This document shows, piece by piece, positions 1 to 6,026 of a stretch of DNA of 6,181 bases. A program made the position numbers and the translations under genes. Each line of letters opens with the position of its first letter. Position 1 is the stretch's first letter. Source of the stretch: Acetofilamentum sp. (GTDB lineage: Bacteria; Bacteroidota; Bacteroidia; Bacteroidales; JAFGXI01); the NCBI GenBank assembly GCA_020720565.1, contig DYOK01000039.1, positions 9,611-15,791 on the forward strand, written 5' to 3'. Under the pieces are notes generated by a model. It worked only from the letters and a program-made list of their open reading frames with translations, had not been told where the DNA came from and did not search any database.

Positions 1-1419
1 CTACTGGCTAAAGAAAAACTCTGTTAAGGCATAGACATCGTCGATGGTGTACGAAGAGGTCATATTAAAGAATTCGTCAATGGCACGGCTCACTTCTTCT
101 ATCGAGATGTAACCGTCGGCATCTGTATCTAATTTAGCAAATTTTTCTGGTATTTCTACAAACAGATTTCGGTAACGATCGCGCGGATTGTCGTAGCACA
201 TGCTGGGGTAATAGTCGCAAATCAGTTCGAATGGAATGGCGTCGGTGGTGTCGCTATACGAAATCCATTCGGCTTCGGTTAATTTAACCCCTTCTAAATT
301 GGTTATCGAGTCTTTTTCGGTGAGCAATTCTTTATCTTGGAAATTAGCAAATCCGTCAATATCGTCGTCGAGCGGACATCCATTTGGGTCGATGGTTACA
401 CCTGTAGGCGTGCCTAGGCATTGATCCCAAACATCAGAAACGCCGTCATTATCTTCGTCTTCGGTCATCAGGGCGTTAATCATATCTTCGGTGAGCATGA
501 CTGTGCCGTCTTCGAAAACTTCTTTTTCGTCAGAGAACAAGTCGAATTTGATAGTGACATAGGTGTACAAGTAGTTGTCGCCGCCTGTTTTTCCTTTTCG
601 TGTGCCTTCTCCCGCACTAGAGATGTTGTCTACATTGTCGTTAAAAACCCAATAGTAAGTGGTTCCGAATTTTAAAATAACGCGTTCGTGCAAATTGTAG
701 TCCACGCTAAAGTCGATGGGTACCGCAAATGCAGCTTTGGTATATTTGCCTAAACTATCAAGATTGAGCTCACGAAGGTCGGTTTCGTAATTGTAGTCAC
801 GTTGGAGTAACACACTCGATAGTTCATTCTGTGGCGACTCGCTTTGGTTACGGATGGTTCCGTCGCTCCAATAGTGGTATTTACTGCCATTAGCAGCATA
901 CAAATCGCCTTTTGAGGCAAAATTAAAAGCACTTAATCCTAATGCAATATTGGGAATTAATTTCCTTTGTCTACGGTAGGAAATAAGGAGGTCGGGTTTT
1001 CGTAAAATATGGTAAAAGTTATACGATAAAAATAGGGTGCCATTAAGAATGTCGGTCTTGAAATTGAGTGGTTCACCTAAGCTTTGAGTTTGCCCCATCA
1101 AATTGGCGTAAATGGCATTAAAATGTACCGAAAAATAGTTGTTAAGGTCTCTCGATATGCTTAAATTAATCCCATTGTTTCCCATGTATGGGTTACTGTT
1201 GTATGAATCTGTGATGTCACCATGGAATTTAACGACCCCTGTTCCGATGCCTATAATGGGTTTGTAATTGAGGTATTTTGCACGCTCTTCTTCGGTATAA
1301 AAGTACGAAAAATCGCCCCCTCCAGTGGTGTCTGGTGGAATGGCAAAGGTGCTGTCGGTTTGGCTATACGAGAGCAGGCTTAGCCCAAATAGTAGTATGC
1401 TGAGTAGATAGCGTCTCAT
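1..1419 (-). CDS. Outer-membrane beta-barrel protein with thrombospondin type 3 linker and C-terminal EF-hand module
   Basis: This 472-residue protein is probably an integral outer-membrane protein. Residues 1-20 form a signal peptide (MRRYLL start, hydrophobic core, likely cleavage after LLSYSQ). Residues about 51-295 show alternating aromatic/polar strands typical of an OmpA-like barrel. Residues 321-363 form a thrombospondin type 3 linker (DEDNDGVSDVWDQC, then GCPLDDDIDG), the calcium-binding spacer known between barrel and OmpA domain in OmpA-family proteins. No OmpA peptidoglycan-binding domain follows. Instead residues 431-442 are a canonical EF-hand loop (DTDADGYISIEE) followed by two short similar helices that reach the C-terminus. 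I chose the ATG at 1419 because it starts directly at the signal peptide; a TTG at 1464 would add 15 residues in front of it. The gene lies 49 bases after the stop of the SPOR-domain gene on the same strand, so cotranscription is likely. The TAG stop lies at bases 1-3, so the gene is complete. Its exact function is unknown. Confidence 0.88.
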   Translation of the reverse strand: MRRYLLSILLFGLSLLSYSQTDSTFAIPPDTTGGGDFSYFYTEEERAKYLNYKPIIGIGTGVVKFHGDITDSYNSNPYMGNNGINLSISRDLNNYFSVHFNAIYANLMGQTQSLGEPLNFKTDILNGTLFLSYNFYHILRKPDLLISYRRQRKLIPNIALGLSAFNFASKGDLYAANGSKYHYWSDGTIRNQSESPQNELSSVLLQRDYNYETDLRELNLDSLGKYTKAAFAVPIDFSVDYNLHERVILKFGTTYYWVFNDNVDNISSAGEGTRKGKTGGDNYLYTYVTIKFDLFSDEKEVFEDGTVMLTEDMINALMTEDEDNDGVSDVWDQCLGTPTGVTIDPNGCPLDDDIDGFANFQDKELLTEKDSITNLEGVKLTEAEWISYSDTTDAIPFELICDYYPSMCYDNPRDRYRNLFVEIPEKFAKLDTDADGYISIEEVSRAIDEFFNMTSSYTIDDVYALTEFFFSQ

Positions 1420-1468
1420 CGAAAATCTGTACCCGATAAAGATACTAAAAACTTTCGAATGCAAACAA

Positions 1469-2788
1469 TTATTGATGCCAAGTTTGATTGGTTATCATTA
1501 AAGCTTCTTGTACCGTGATTCTTTTGCCTTGATTATAGGCAGTTACAAAAGCGTCACGTATGGGTGTTTGGTTCCAAATGTCGTTACGCTTATTACGTGC
1601 TTGTAAGTATTCTTCATAACGTCCAATTGTATATTTAAACCATCCGTCTAGACTTTCGGTTTGTACCGATTCACTAACTTTTAATTTAGCAAAGTACGTT
1701 TTAACTTGTATTTTTTGATGACCCGCCGCTATTTGGACTCTGTAACTGACTTTGGTGTCGGGTGTAGGCGTTTTGCTAATTTGCGTGGTTAATGTTTCTT
1801 CTTTGTTCGCACTAAGGTTTTGGTTGGTATTTTCTACCACTTCCTTGATGGGCTCTTTTACAGGCTCTTCGGCTTTTGTAGGCTCAACTTGGGCAATAGG
1901 CTCTGTTTTGGTATCGCCATGTTGAAAAGCCAACTGTTCGGTAACCAATTGATTGATTGTTTTTTCGGCATCGGTTAGTGGAACTTCTATGGTTTGTCCA
2001 TTGTTAATGTAAGAAAAATTACCCTTAACGTCTAATTTTGCTAACTTCACTCCTGGATTTGGAACTAATTTGTATTTGACTTCGAATTCTTGTTCAGCCG
2101 GTAAGGTCATCCATAAAAACTTGGCGACATTATTTTGAAAGGTAAAAATTCCACCTTTTGTTTCCATACTCAAAGCTTGGTAGCCCGCAGGAACTGTTTC
2201 TTGAATCTTTGCAAATTGATCGACACTTAAAGTCCCCCGATTCACTAAAATTCCAATTTCGACTTCGCCCGCTGAATTAATATGGACACTGGTTCGTTTA
2301 CATACAATTTGCTCTTGTGTTTCCATCACCACTTTGTTCGAATCTGTATTAGCATTGGCCAAAGGCGACGGTAAAATATTGATTTCGAATGGGGGAAGCT
2401 CAGCGTACTTTTTGTCGCCATCAACATAAGAAAATATCCCTGATAAGCTAAATTTACCTTGCACACTGTGGTCGGTATTTAATCGATAACGTATGGTAAT
2501 CTCTTCTTTACTGGGCACAATCAACCAAAAAAACTTCACGATTTGGTCTTCGAACTTATAATCGCCCGTTGCGGGATCAATTAATTCGGCAGTAAATCCT
2601 TTTGGAAGTTGTTGTTGAAAACGAGCAAAGCCATCGACACTACCTTTTTTTATAGTGACCGAAACTTCGAATGCAGTTCCCGCCATAACTTCTGTAGGCG
2701 CGTTTAGTTGTAATTCAACTGGATTTAAAAACCAACTAAAAAGCGTGAGGGTTAGCGTGTTGAGAATTATTAAAATGGACTTGAACAT
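1469..2788 (-). CDS. Exported protein with duplicated beta-sandwich-like domain and C-terminal SPOR-like domain
   Basis: This 439-residue protein probably acts in the periplasm or envelope. Residues 4-21 are a hydrophobic export signal; no clear cleavage motif follows, so it may be cleaved or remain as an anchor. Residues about 28-138 and 166-270 are two copies of one beta-rich domain; both contain a FA-x-x-Q-x-x-x-P-x-G core, then KF-x-W, then a GxFSY strand near the end. I do not recognise a named family for it. Residues about 280-345 are a K/E/T/P-rich linker. Residues about 347-425 resemble a SPOR domain, with YRVQIAAG as first strand and GWFKYTIGRYEEYLQA later, ending in DAFVTAYNQGKRI. 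SPOR domains are known to bind glycan strands lacking stem peptides. The ATG at 2788 is the natural start. The gene is the first of a probable two-gene operon with the barrel protein downstream. Confidence 0.88.
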   Translation of the reverse strand: MFKSILIILNTLTLTLFSWFLNPVELQLNAPTEVMAGTAFEVSVTIKKGSVDGFARFQQQLPKGFTAELIDPATGDYKFEDQIVKFFWLIVPSKEEITIRYRLNTDHSVQGKFSLSGIFSYVDGDKKYAELPPFEINILPSPLANANTDSNKVVMETQEQIVCKRTSVHINSAGEVEIGILVNRGTLSVDQFAKIQETVPAGYQALSMETKGGIFTFQNNVAKFLWMTLPAEQEFEVKYKLVPNPGVKLAKLDVKGNFSYINNGQTIEVPLTDAEKTINQLVTEQLAFQHGDTKTEPIAQVEPTKAEEPVKEPIKEVVENTNQNLSANKEETLTTQISKTPTPDTKVSYRVQIAAGHQKIQVKTYFAKLKVSESVQTESLDGWFKYTIGRYEEYLQARNKRNDIWNQTPIRDAFVTAYNQGKRITVQEALMITNQTWHQ

Positions 2789-2805
2789 GGTTTTGCAGTT
2801 TGTGC

Positions 2806-2813
2806 CAAAAATA
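2806..2813 (-). promoter_or_regulatory. Candidate Bacteroidota -7 promoter element for the SPOR-domain gene
   Basis: On the minus strand these bases read TATTTTTG, an exact match to the TAnnTTTG consensus of the primary Bacteroidota sigma factor. The box ends 17 bases before the ATG at 2788, which would leave a leader of only about ten bases. No TTG -33 element is visible at the usual 19-21 base spacing. In such AT-rich DNA a chance match is quite possible. Confidence 0.3.
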
Positions 2814-2857
2814 CAATCCTATTTAATGTGAAATTCTACCTATATTATATAGTTTTC

Positions 2858-2873
2858 AACACAGAATTGTGTT
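2858..2873. repeat. Short inverted repeat AACACA-GAAT-TGTGTT
   Basis: Two perfect six-base arms flank a four-base centre. It lies about 70 bases upstream of the SPOR-domain gene and one base away from the next inverted repeat. It could be half of a regulator binding region, but repeats with six-base arms occur by chance in DNA this AT-rich. Confidence 0.3.
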
Positions 2874-2874
2874 T

Positions 2875-2891
2875 TTAACATTAATTGTTAA
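2875..2891. repeat. Short inverted repeat TTAACA-TTAAT-TGTTAA
   Basis: Two perfect six-base arms flank a five-base centre, directly next to the inverted repeat at 2858-2873. The centres are about 17 bases apart, close to but not exactly two helical turns. It is a possible operator upstream of the minus-strand operon; chance is a serious alternative. Confidence 0.3.
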
Positions 2892-3028
2892 TAAGTCATT
2901 GTTATTATTCTTAACTTGCAGAAATACAATATTATAACACTTTTTTAGGTCTGTTTATAACGATGATTTTTTGATGTTATTAGAGTCAGATTTTTATTTT
3001 TTGAGCTAATAACAAGTGTATAACCCGT

Positions 3029-3067
3029 ATTTTAAGCTTCGCCGTTGGCTTAACGAAGTTCTAAAAT
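3029..3067. repeat. Imperfect 39-base inverted repeat (stem-loop)
   Basis: The outer arms ATTTTA (3029-3034) and TAAAAT (3062-3067) pair perfectly. After one bulged C at 3061, bases 3035-3041 (AGCTTCG) pair with 3054-3060, including one G-T wobble. This gives thirteen pairs around a twelve-base loop. The loop contains a local GCC-GTT-GGC that offers an alternative inner stem. A run of eight T starts about ten bases after the stem on the plus strand. It lies between divergent genes, where neither gene needs a terminator. It could be an RNA terminator of an unseen transcript, a dispersed palindromic element or a protein site. Confidence 0.5.
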
Positions 3068-3087
3068 CAGAATTAACTTTTTTTTGT

Positions 3088-3095
3088 TACTTTTG
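3088..3095 (+). promoter_or_regulatory. Candidate Bacteroidota -7 promoter element upstream of the lipoprotein gene
   Basis: The bases read TACTTTTG, an exact match to TAnnTTTG, and follow a T-rich stretch (TTTTTTTTGT). No TTG is present at the usual -33 distance. If it is used, transcription would start about 195 bases upstream of the ATG at 3298, giving a long leader. No better match lies closer to the gene. Confidence 0.35.
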
Positions 3096-3129
3096 TAATT
3101 AGGTATTTGCTAGATAAAACCTTGTGTTT

Positions 3130-3147
3130 GTACTTTAAATTAAGTAC
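3130..3147. repeat. Short inverted repeat GTACTT-TAAATT-AAGTAC
   Basis: Two perfect six-base arms flank a six-base AT centre. It lies downstream of the candidate -7 box and about 150 bases before the lipoprotein gene, where a repressor site could sit. ACCTTG occurs both at 3119-3124 and at 3146-3151, around it. Chance occurrence is possible. Confidence 0.3.
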
Positions 3148-3297
3148 CTTGATTATAAAAAAAATTAATCGAAAAAATGAACATTCATATTCGAAATTAT
3201 TAAAGTTGTTGTAGACTATCGAAGTTTGACCTAAACAAGGCTGTTGTCGTAAATAGTTGAAAACAGAATCGAGTCCAATAAATTAAAAAATATACAC

Positions 3298-3765
3298 ATG
3301 AAAACATATTTTTACGTCGTTACGACATTCATTTCAATCATTTTACTCTTGGTGTCATGCCAAGTCAAAGAAGTTGAGGTAGGCAGTATCAAGAGTTTTA
3401 AAATTGTAAATATCGATAAGTCCCAAATTACCATCGACTTAGAAGTACCTATTAAAAATCCAAATTCGTTTTCGTTCACCATCAACGACGTTTCGCTTGA
3501 CTTGTCGTTTAACGATGTGCCACTAGGGACTATCAAAAAAGTGGAGCCTGTTCGTATCGAAAAAAACTCAAACCAGAGCCAGCACCTTATTTTCCAACTC
3601 GATGTGGAGCAAATATCAAAAGGCAGTCTGCTTTTTATTCCATCTTTGTTGACCAACAAAGCCAACATAAAAGCTAAAGGTTATATTAAAGCTGCCAAAT
3701 TCCCTTTTGGTAAAAAAATTCCTGTCGACTACGACAAATCGACCAAAATTATTAAAGGGTTCTAA
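3298..3765 (+). CDS. LEA type 2 (WHy/LEA14-like) family lipoprotein
   Basis: This 155-residue protein is probably a membrane-anchored lipoprotein. Residues 1-20 form a type II signal peptide, and LVSC at 18-21 is a lipobox with Cys21 as the lipidated residue. The residues after the cysteine (QVKEVEV) do not form the strongly acidic surface-export signal known from Bacteroidota, so I infer attachment facing the periplasm. Residues about 30-150 look like a single LEA_2 domain: VPIKNPNSFSF with the characteristic NPN at 54-56, a NDVPLG turn at 72-77, and the closing FPFGKKIPVDY. LEA_2 domains are small beta-sandwiches linked to desiccation and stress proteins in plants; their role in bacterial envelopes is poorly known. 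The ATG follows an A-rich stretch, usual for this phylum. The next gene starts 78 bases downstream on the same strand without a visible terminator between them, so cotranscription is possible. Confidence 0.87.
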   Translation: MKTYFYVVTTFISIILLLVSCQVKEVEVGSIKSFKIVNIDKSQITIDLEVPIKNPNSFSFTINDVSLDLSFNDVPLGTIKKVEPVRIEKNSNQSQHLIFQLDVEQISKGSLLFIPSLLTNKANIKAKGYIKAAKFPFGKKIPVDYDKSTKIIKGF

Positions 3766-3843
3766 CAGTGAATCAGCATTGGGCAGAATTAAATACATAG
3801 AATAACACAATGTCCTGTTCAATAAAGTTAAGAGATTGTTTTA

Positions 3844-4830
3844 ATGTTAGATAAAAAAATATTTAATAGGTCGAAGGCCTTATCCCAAACCGATTTTTTG
3901 GAACTAGCTATCGAAACATTTCGATTTCAAGTTGACAATGTTCCTGTTTATCAAAAATTTGTAAAGTATTTGGGGGTAAATGTGTCATCAGTTAATCGTC
4001 TCGAGCAAATACCTTTTATGCCCATTTCGCTTTTCAAAACCCATAAAGTTTTAGCAAACGACTTAACCGAAGAGCTTGTTTTTACAAGTAGCGGAACAAC
4101 TGGCATGCAGACTTCGAAACACTACGTGGCTTATGTCGATTGGTATCAGCAATCGTATCGTATGGGTTTCGAATTAGCTTTTGGTTCGCCAAAACAATAT
4201 TGTATTTTGGCACTTCTGCCAAGTTACCTCGAAAGAGGGGGGTCTTCCTTAGTATATATGGTCGAAGATTTAATACAGAGCAGTCACCATCCCTCCAGTG
4301 GATTTTATCTCAATCAATATGACCAATTGGCCCAAACTATTATTCAACTCGAACAGCAAAAACAGCCCACCTTATTAATAGGAGTAAGCTACGCCCTTTT
4401 AGACTTAATCGAAAGACATCAATTTAAACTCAATTACACCAAAATAATTGAAACGGGCGGAATGAAAGGACAACGCAAAGAATTGATTAAAGAAGAGTTT
4501 TATACCAATCTTAAAGTGGGATTTGGAGTTAGTACCATCTATTCGGAATATGGCATGACAGAATTATTGTCCCAAGCCTATTCTAATGCGGATGGAATGT
4601 ACAACTGCCCACCTTGGATGCAAGTGTTAATTAGAGATGTCAACGACCCTTTTCACTATATGCCCAAATCAAAAAGCGGAGGAATAAACATTATCGACCT
4701 TGCCAATCGATATTCATGCAGCTTTTTAGCCACACAAGATTTAGGTCAGATAAATGCCGATGGAAGTTTTGGGGTGTTGGGGCGTTTCGACCACAGCGAC
4801 ATTCGCGGCTGCAATTTACTCGTTAACTAG
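3844..4830 (+). CDS. LuxE/PaaK-family acyl-adenylating enzyme (acyl-protein synthetase-like)
   Basis: This 328-residue protein probably activates a carboxylic acid with ATP in the cytoplasm. Motifs of the adenylate-forming superfamily appear in order: TSSGTTG at 81-87 (phosphate loop), TGGMKGQR at 204-211, YSEYGMTE at 233-240 (adenine-binding motif), ATQDLG at 296-301 (Asp299 expected to hold the ribose), and GRFDHSDIRG at 313-322. The protein ends six residues later, so the mobile C-terminal domain of acyl-CoA ligases is absent. This matches the LuxE family, in which the acyl group passes from AMP to a cysteine near the C-terminus; Cys323 is a candidate. No luxC or luxD homologue is in the window, so bioluminescence is not implied and the substrate is unknown. 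The ATG at 3844 is the first in-frame start after a stop at 3829-3831. Its partner gene begins 20 bases downstream. Confidence 0.85.
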   Translation: MLDKKIFNRSKALSQTDFLELAIETFRFQVDNVPVYQKFVKYLGVNVSSVNRLEQIPFMPISLFKTHKVLANDLTEELVFTSSGTTGMQTSKHYVAYVDWYQQSYRMGFELAFGSPKQYCILALLPSYLERGGSSLVYMVEDLIQSSHHPSSGFYLNQYDQLAQTIIQLEQQKQPTLLIGVSYALLDLIERHQFKLNYTKIIETGGMKGQRKELIKEEFYTNLKVGFGVSTIYSEYGMTELLSQAYSNADGMYNCPPWMQVLIRDVNDPFHYMPKSKSGGINIIDLANRYSCSFLATQDLGQINADGSFGVLGRFDHSDIRGCNLLVN

Positions 4831-4850
4831 AATAACATACCTATTATATA

Positions 4851-6026
4851 ATGTATAACGAAAATTTCGATCTGCCGATTCAGCGGGCATCTACCCATTG
4901 TGTTAAATACGATTTGCGACAAAAATTATTCGATGCTCCATCTGCCATTCCTATGTGGGTTGCCGATATGGATTTTCGAACACCCGATTTTGTGATTAAA
5001 GCCATCCAAAAGCGACTTGAACACGAAGTATTAGGCTATAGTTTTCGGTCCGAAACATATTATCACGCCATAATCAATTGGCTAGAAACACGACATGCAT
5101 GGAAAATCCATAAAAAATGGATAGCATTTAGCCCTGGCGTTGTGCCTGCACTCAACATGCTGGTATTGGCATTAACCCAAGCTGGTGATGGTATTATCAT
5201 ACAGCCGCCAGTTTATCATCCCTTTCGTGCCGCGGTTAACGACCACAAACGAACCCTTATAGAAAATCCACTCATCACAATTAGCGGGCGTCTCAGCATG
5301 GACTTCGATCAATTGGACGAGCTTATGCCCAAAGCTAAAATGATGATTATAAGCAATCCGCATAACCCTGGCGGAATGGTTTGGAAAAAAACCGAGCTCG
5401 AACGATTAGGGCAATTGGCCTTGAAGCACCAAATTTGCGTGGTGTCAGACGATATTCATAACGATTTGGTTTTTAAACCCCATCATTATACACCCTTATC
5501 GAGTCTATCCGATGTTCTGGCTCAACAAACCATCACTTGTATTGCCCCTAGCAAAACCTTTAATATGGCTGGGATGGCCACCTCGGCGCTTATCATTCCT
5601 AATACAGCATGGCGCATGCAGTACGAGACCCTTATCGAAAGCTTACATTTGAATGGAGGCAATGTGCTAGGTGCTGTGGCTACCGAAGCCGCTTATACCC
5701 ATGGACACGAATGGCTCGAACGACTGTTAGAATATCTGAGTCAAAATTTAGATTTTGCCGAAACCTTTTTTACAAGCGAGATGCCCAAAATAAAGTTCAT
5801 TCGTCCCGAAGGCACCTATTTAGCATGGCTCGATTGCCGAGCACTTCAGCTCAGCGACGAAGCATTGCACCAATTCTTTAACCAAAAAGCAGCCGTAATA
5901 CTCAATTATGGTAGTTTATTTGGTACAGGAGGGTCTGGTTTTATGCGAATGAACATCGCTTGTCCGCGTTTTACGCTCGAAAAAGCCCTAATACAAATCA
6001 AAAATGCCTATCAAACCTTAATATAA
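4851..6026 (+). CDS. patB: MalY/PatB-family PLP-dependent enzyme (putative cystathionine beta-lyase/aminotransferase)
   Basis: This 391-residue protein has the usual length for fold type I PLP enzymes of the MalY/PatB family, cytoplasmic C-S lyases that cleave cystathionine or cysteine conjugates, with some members acting as aminotransferases. Visible family marks are PMWVADMDF at 34-42, PPVYHPF at 119-125 (Tyr122 expected to stack on the cofactor), SNPHNPGG at 168-175 (Asn172), SDDIHNDL at 199-206 (Asp200 expected to pair with the pyridine nitrogen), APSKTFNMAG at 232-241 with Lys235 as the Schiff-base lysine, and FMRMNIACPR at 364-373 with Arg366 as carboxylate binder. All expected catalytic residues are present. 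The family usually reads SDEIH where this protein has SDDIH. The gene starts 20 bases after the LuxE-like gene, so the two are very likely one transcript. The family call is firm; the substrate and lyase versus transaminase role are not settled. Confidence 0.9.
   Translation: MYNENFDLPIQRASTHCVKYDLRQKLFDAPSAIPMWVADMDFRTPDFVIKAIQKRLEHEVLGYSFRSETYYHAIINWLETRHAWKIHKKWIAFSPGVVPALNMLVLALTQAGDGIIIQPPVYHPFRAAVNDHKRTLIENPLITISGRLSMDFDQLDELMPKAKMMIISNPHNPGGMVWKKTELERLGQLALKHQICVVSDDIHNDLVFKPHHYTPLSSLSDVLAQQTITCIAPSKTFNMAGMATSALIIPNTAWRMQYETLIESLHLNGGNVLGAVATEAAYTHGHEWLERLLEYLSQNLDFAETFFTSEMPKIKFIRPEGTYLAWLDCRALQLSDEALHQFFNQKAAVILNYGSLFGTGGSGFMRMNIACPRFTLEKALIQIKNAYQTLI

Larger units (their letters stand above)
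2789..3297. other. Divergent AT-rich intergenic region without a supported gene
   Basis: This 509-base stretch separates the minus-strand envelope operon from the plus-strand genes. It is very AT-rich, with runs of A and T. No open frame of credible length starts here; the only plus-strand ATG I examined (3177) opens an eight-codon frame. The region must contain the promoters for both directions. It holds two candidate -7 boxes (2806-2813 minus, 3088-3095 plus), inverted repeats at 2858-2873, 2875-2891 and 3130-3147, and a longer hairpin at 3029-3067. A small RNA here cannot be excluded from sequence alone. Confidence 0.8.

Noticed and set aside
236..675. Open frames on the plus strand opposite the barrel gene (236-424 and 421-675).
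   Set aside because: They lie wholly antisense to a gene with clear domains, show no recognisable motif, and are what a mirrored coding sequence gives by chance.
1420..1464. A TTG start at 1464 giving a 15-residue N-terminal extension of the barrel protein, only four bases after the upstream stop.
   Set aside because: The ATG at 1419 starts directly at a normal signal peptide; the extension would put 15 odd residues in front of it and needs a rare start codon.
3015..3023. A near match to a DnaA box on the minus strand (TTATACACT) in an AT-rich intergenic region, suggesting a replication origin.
   Set aside because: One imperfect box without a cluster of further boxes does not support an origin, and no replication genes are near.
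3177..3203. Eight-codon frame (MNIHIRNY) in the leader of the lipoprotein gene, considered as a regulatory leader peptide.
   Set aside because: It is too short, has no run of a regulatory amino acid and no visible attenuator structure after it.
3312..3822. Minus-strand open frames opposite the LEA type 2 lipoprotein gene.
   Set aside because: The plus-strand frame has a lipobox and a LEA_2 pattern; the antisense frames show no signal or domain.
3810..3854. Short frame starting at 3810 that overlaps the start of the LuxE-like gene.
   Set aside because: Only about 14 codons, no conserved feature; chance is sufficient.
3844..4830. Reading the LuxE-like gene as evidence of a bioluminescence operon.
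   Set aside because: No luciferase, acyl reductase or acyl thioesterase gene is present, and LuxE/PaaK-type enzymes are common in non-luminous Bacteroidota.
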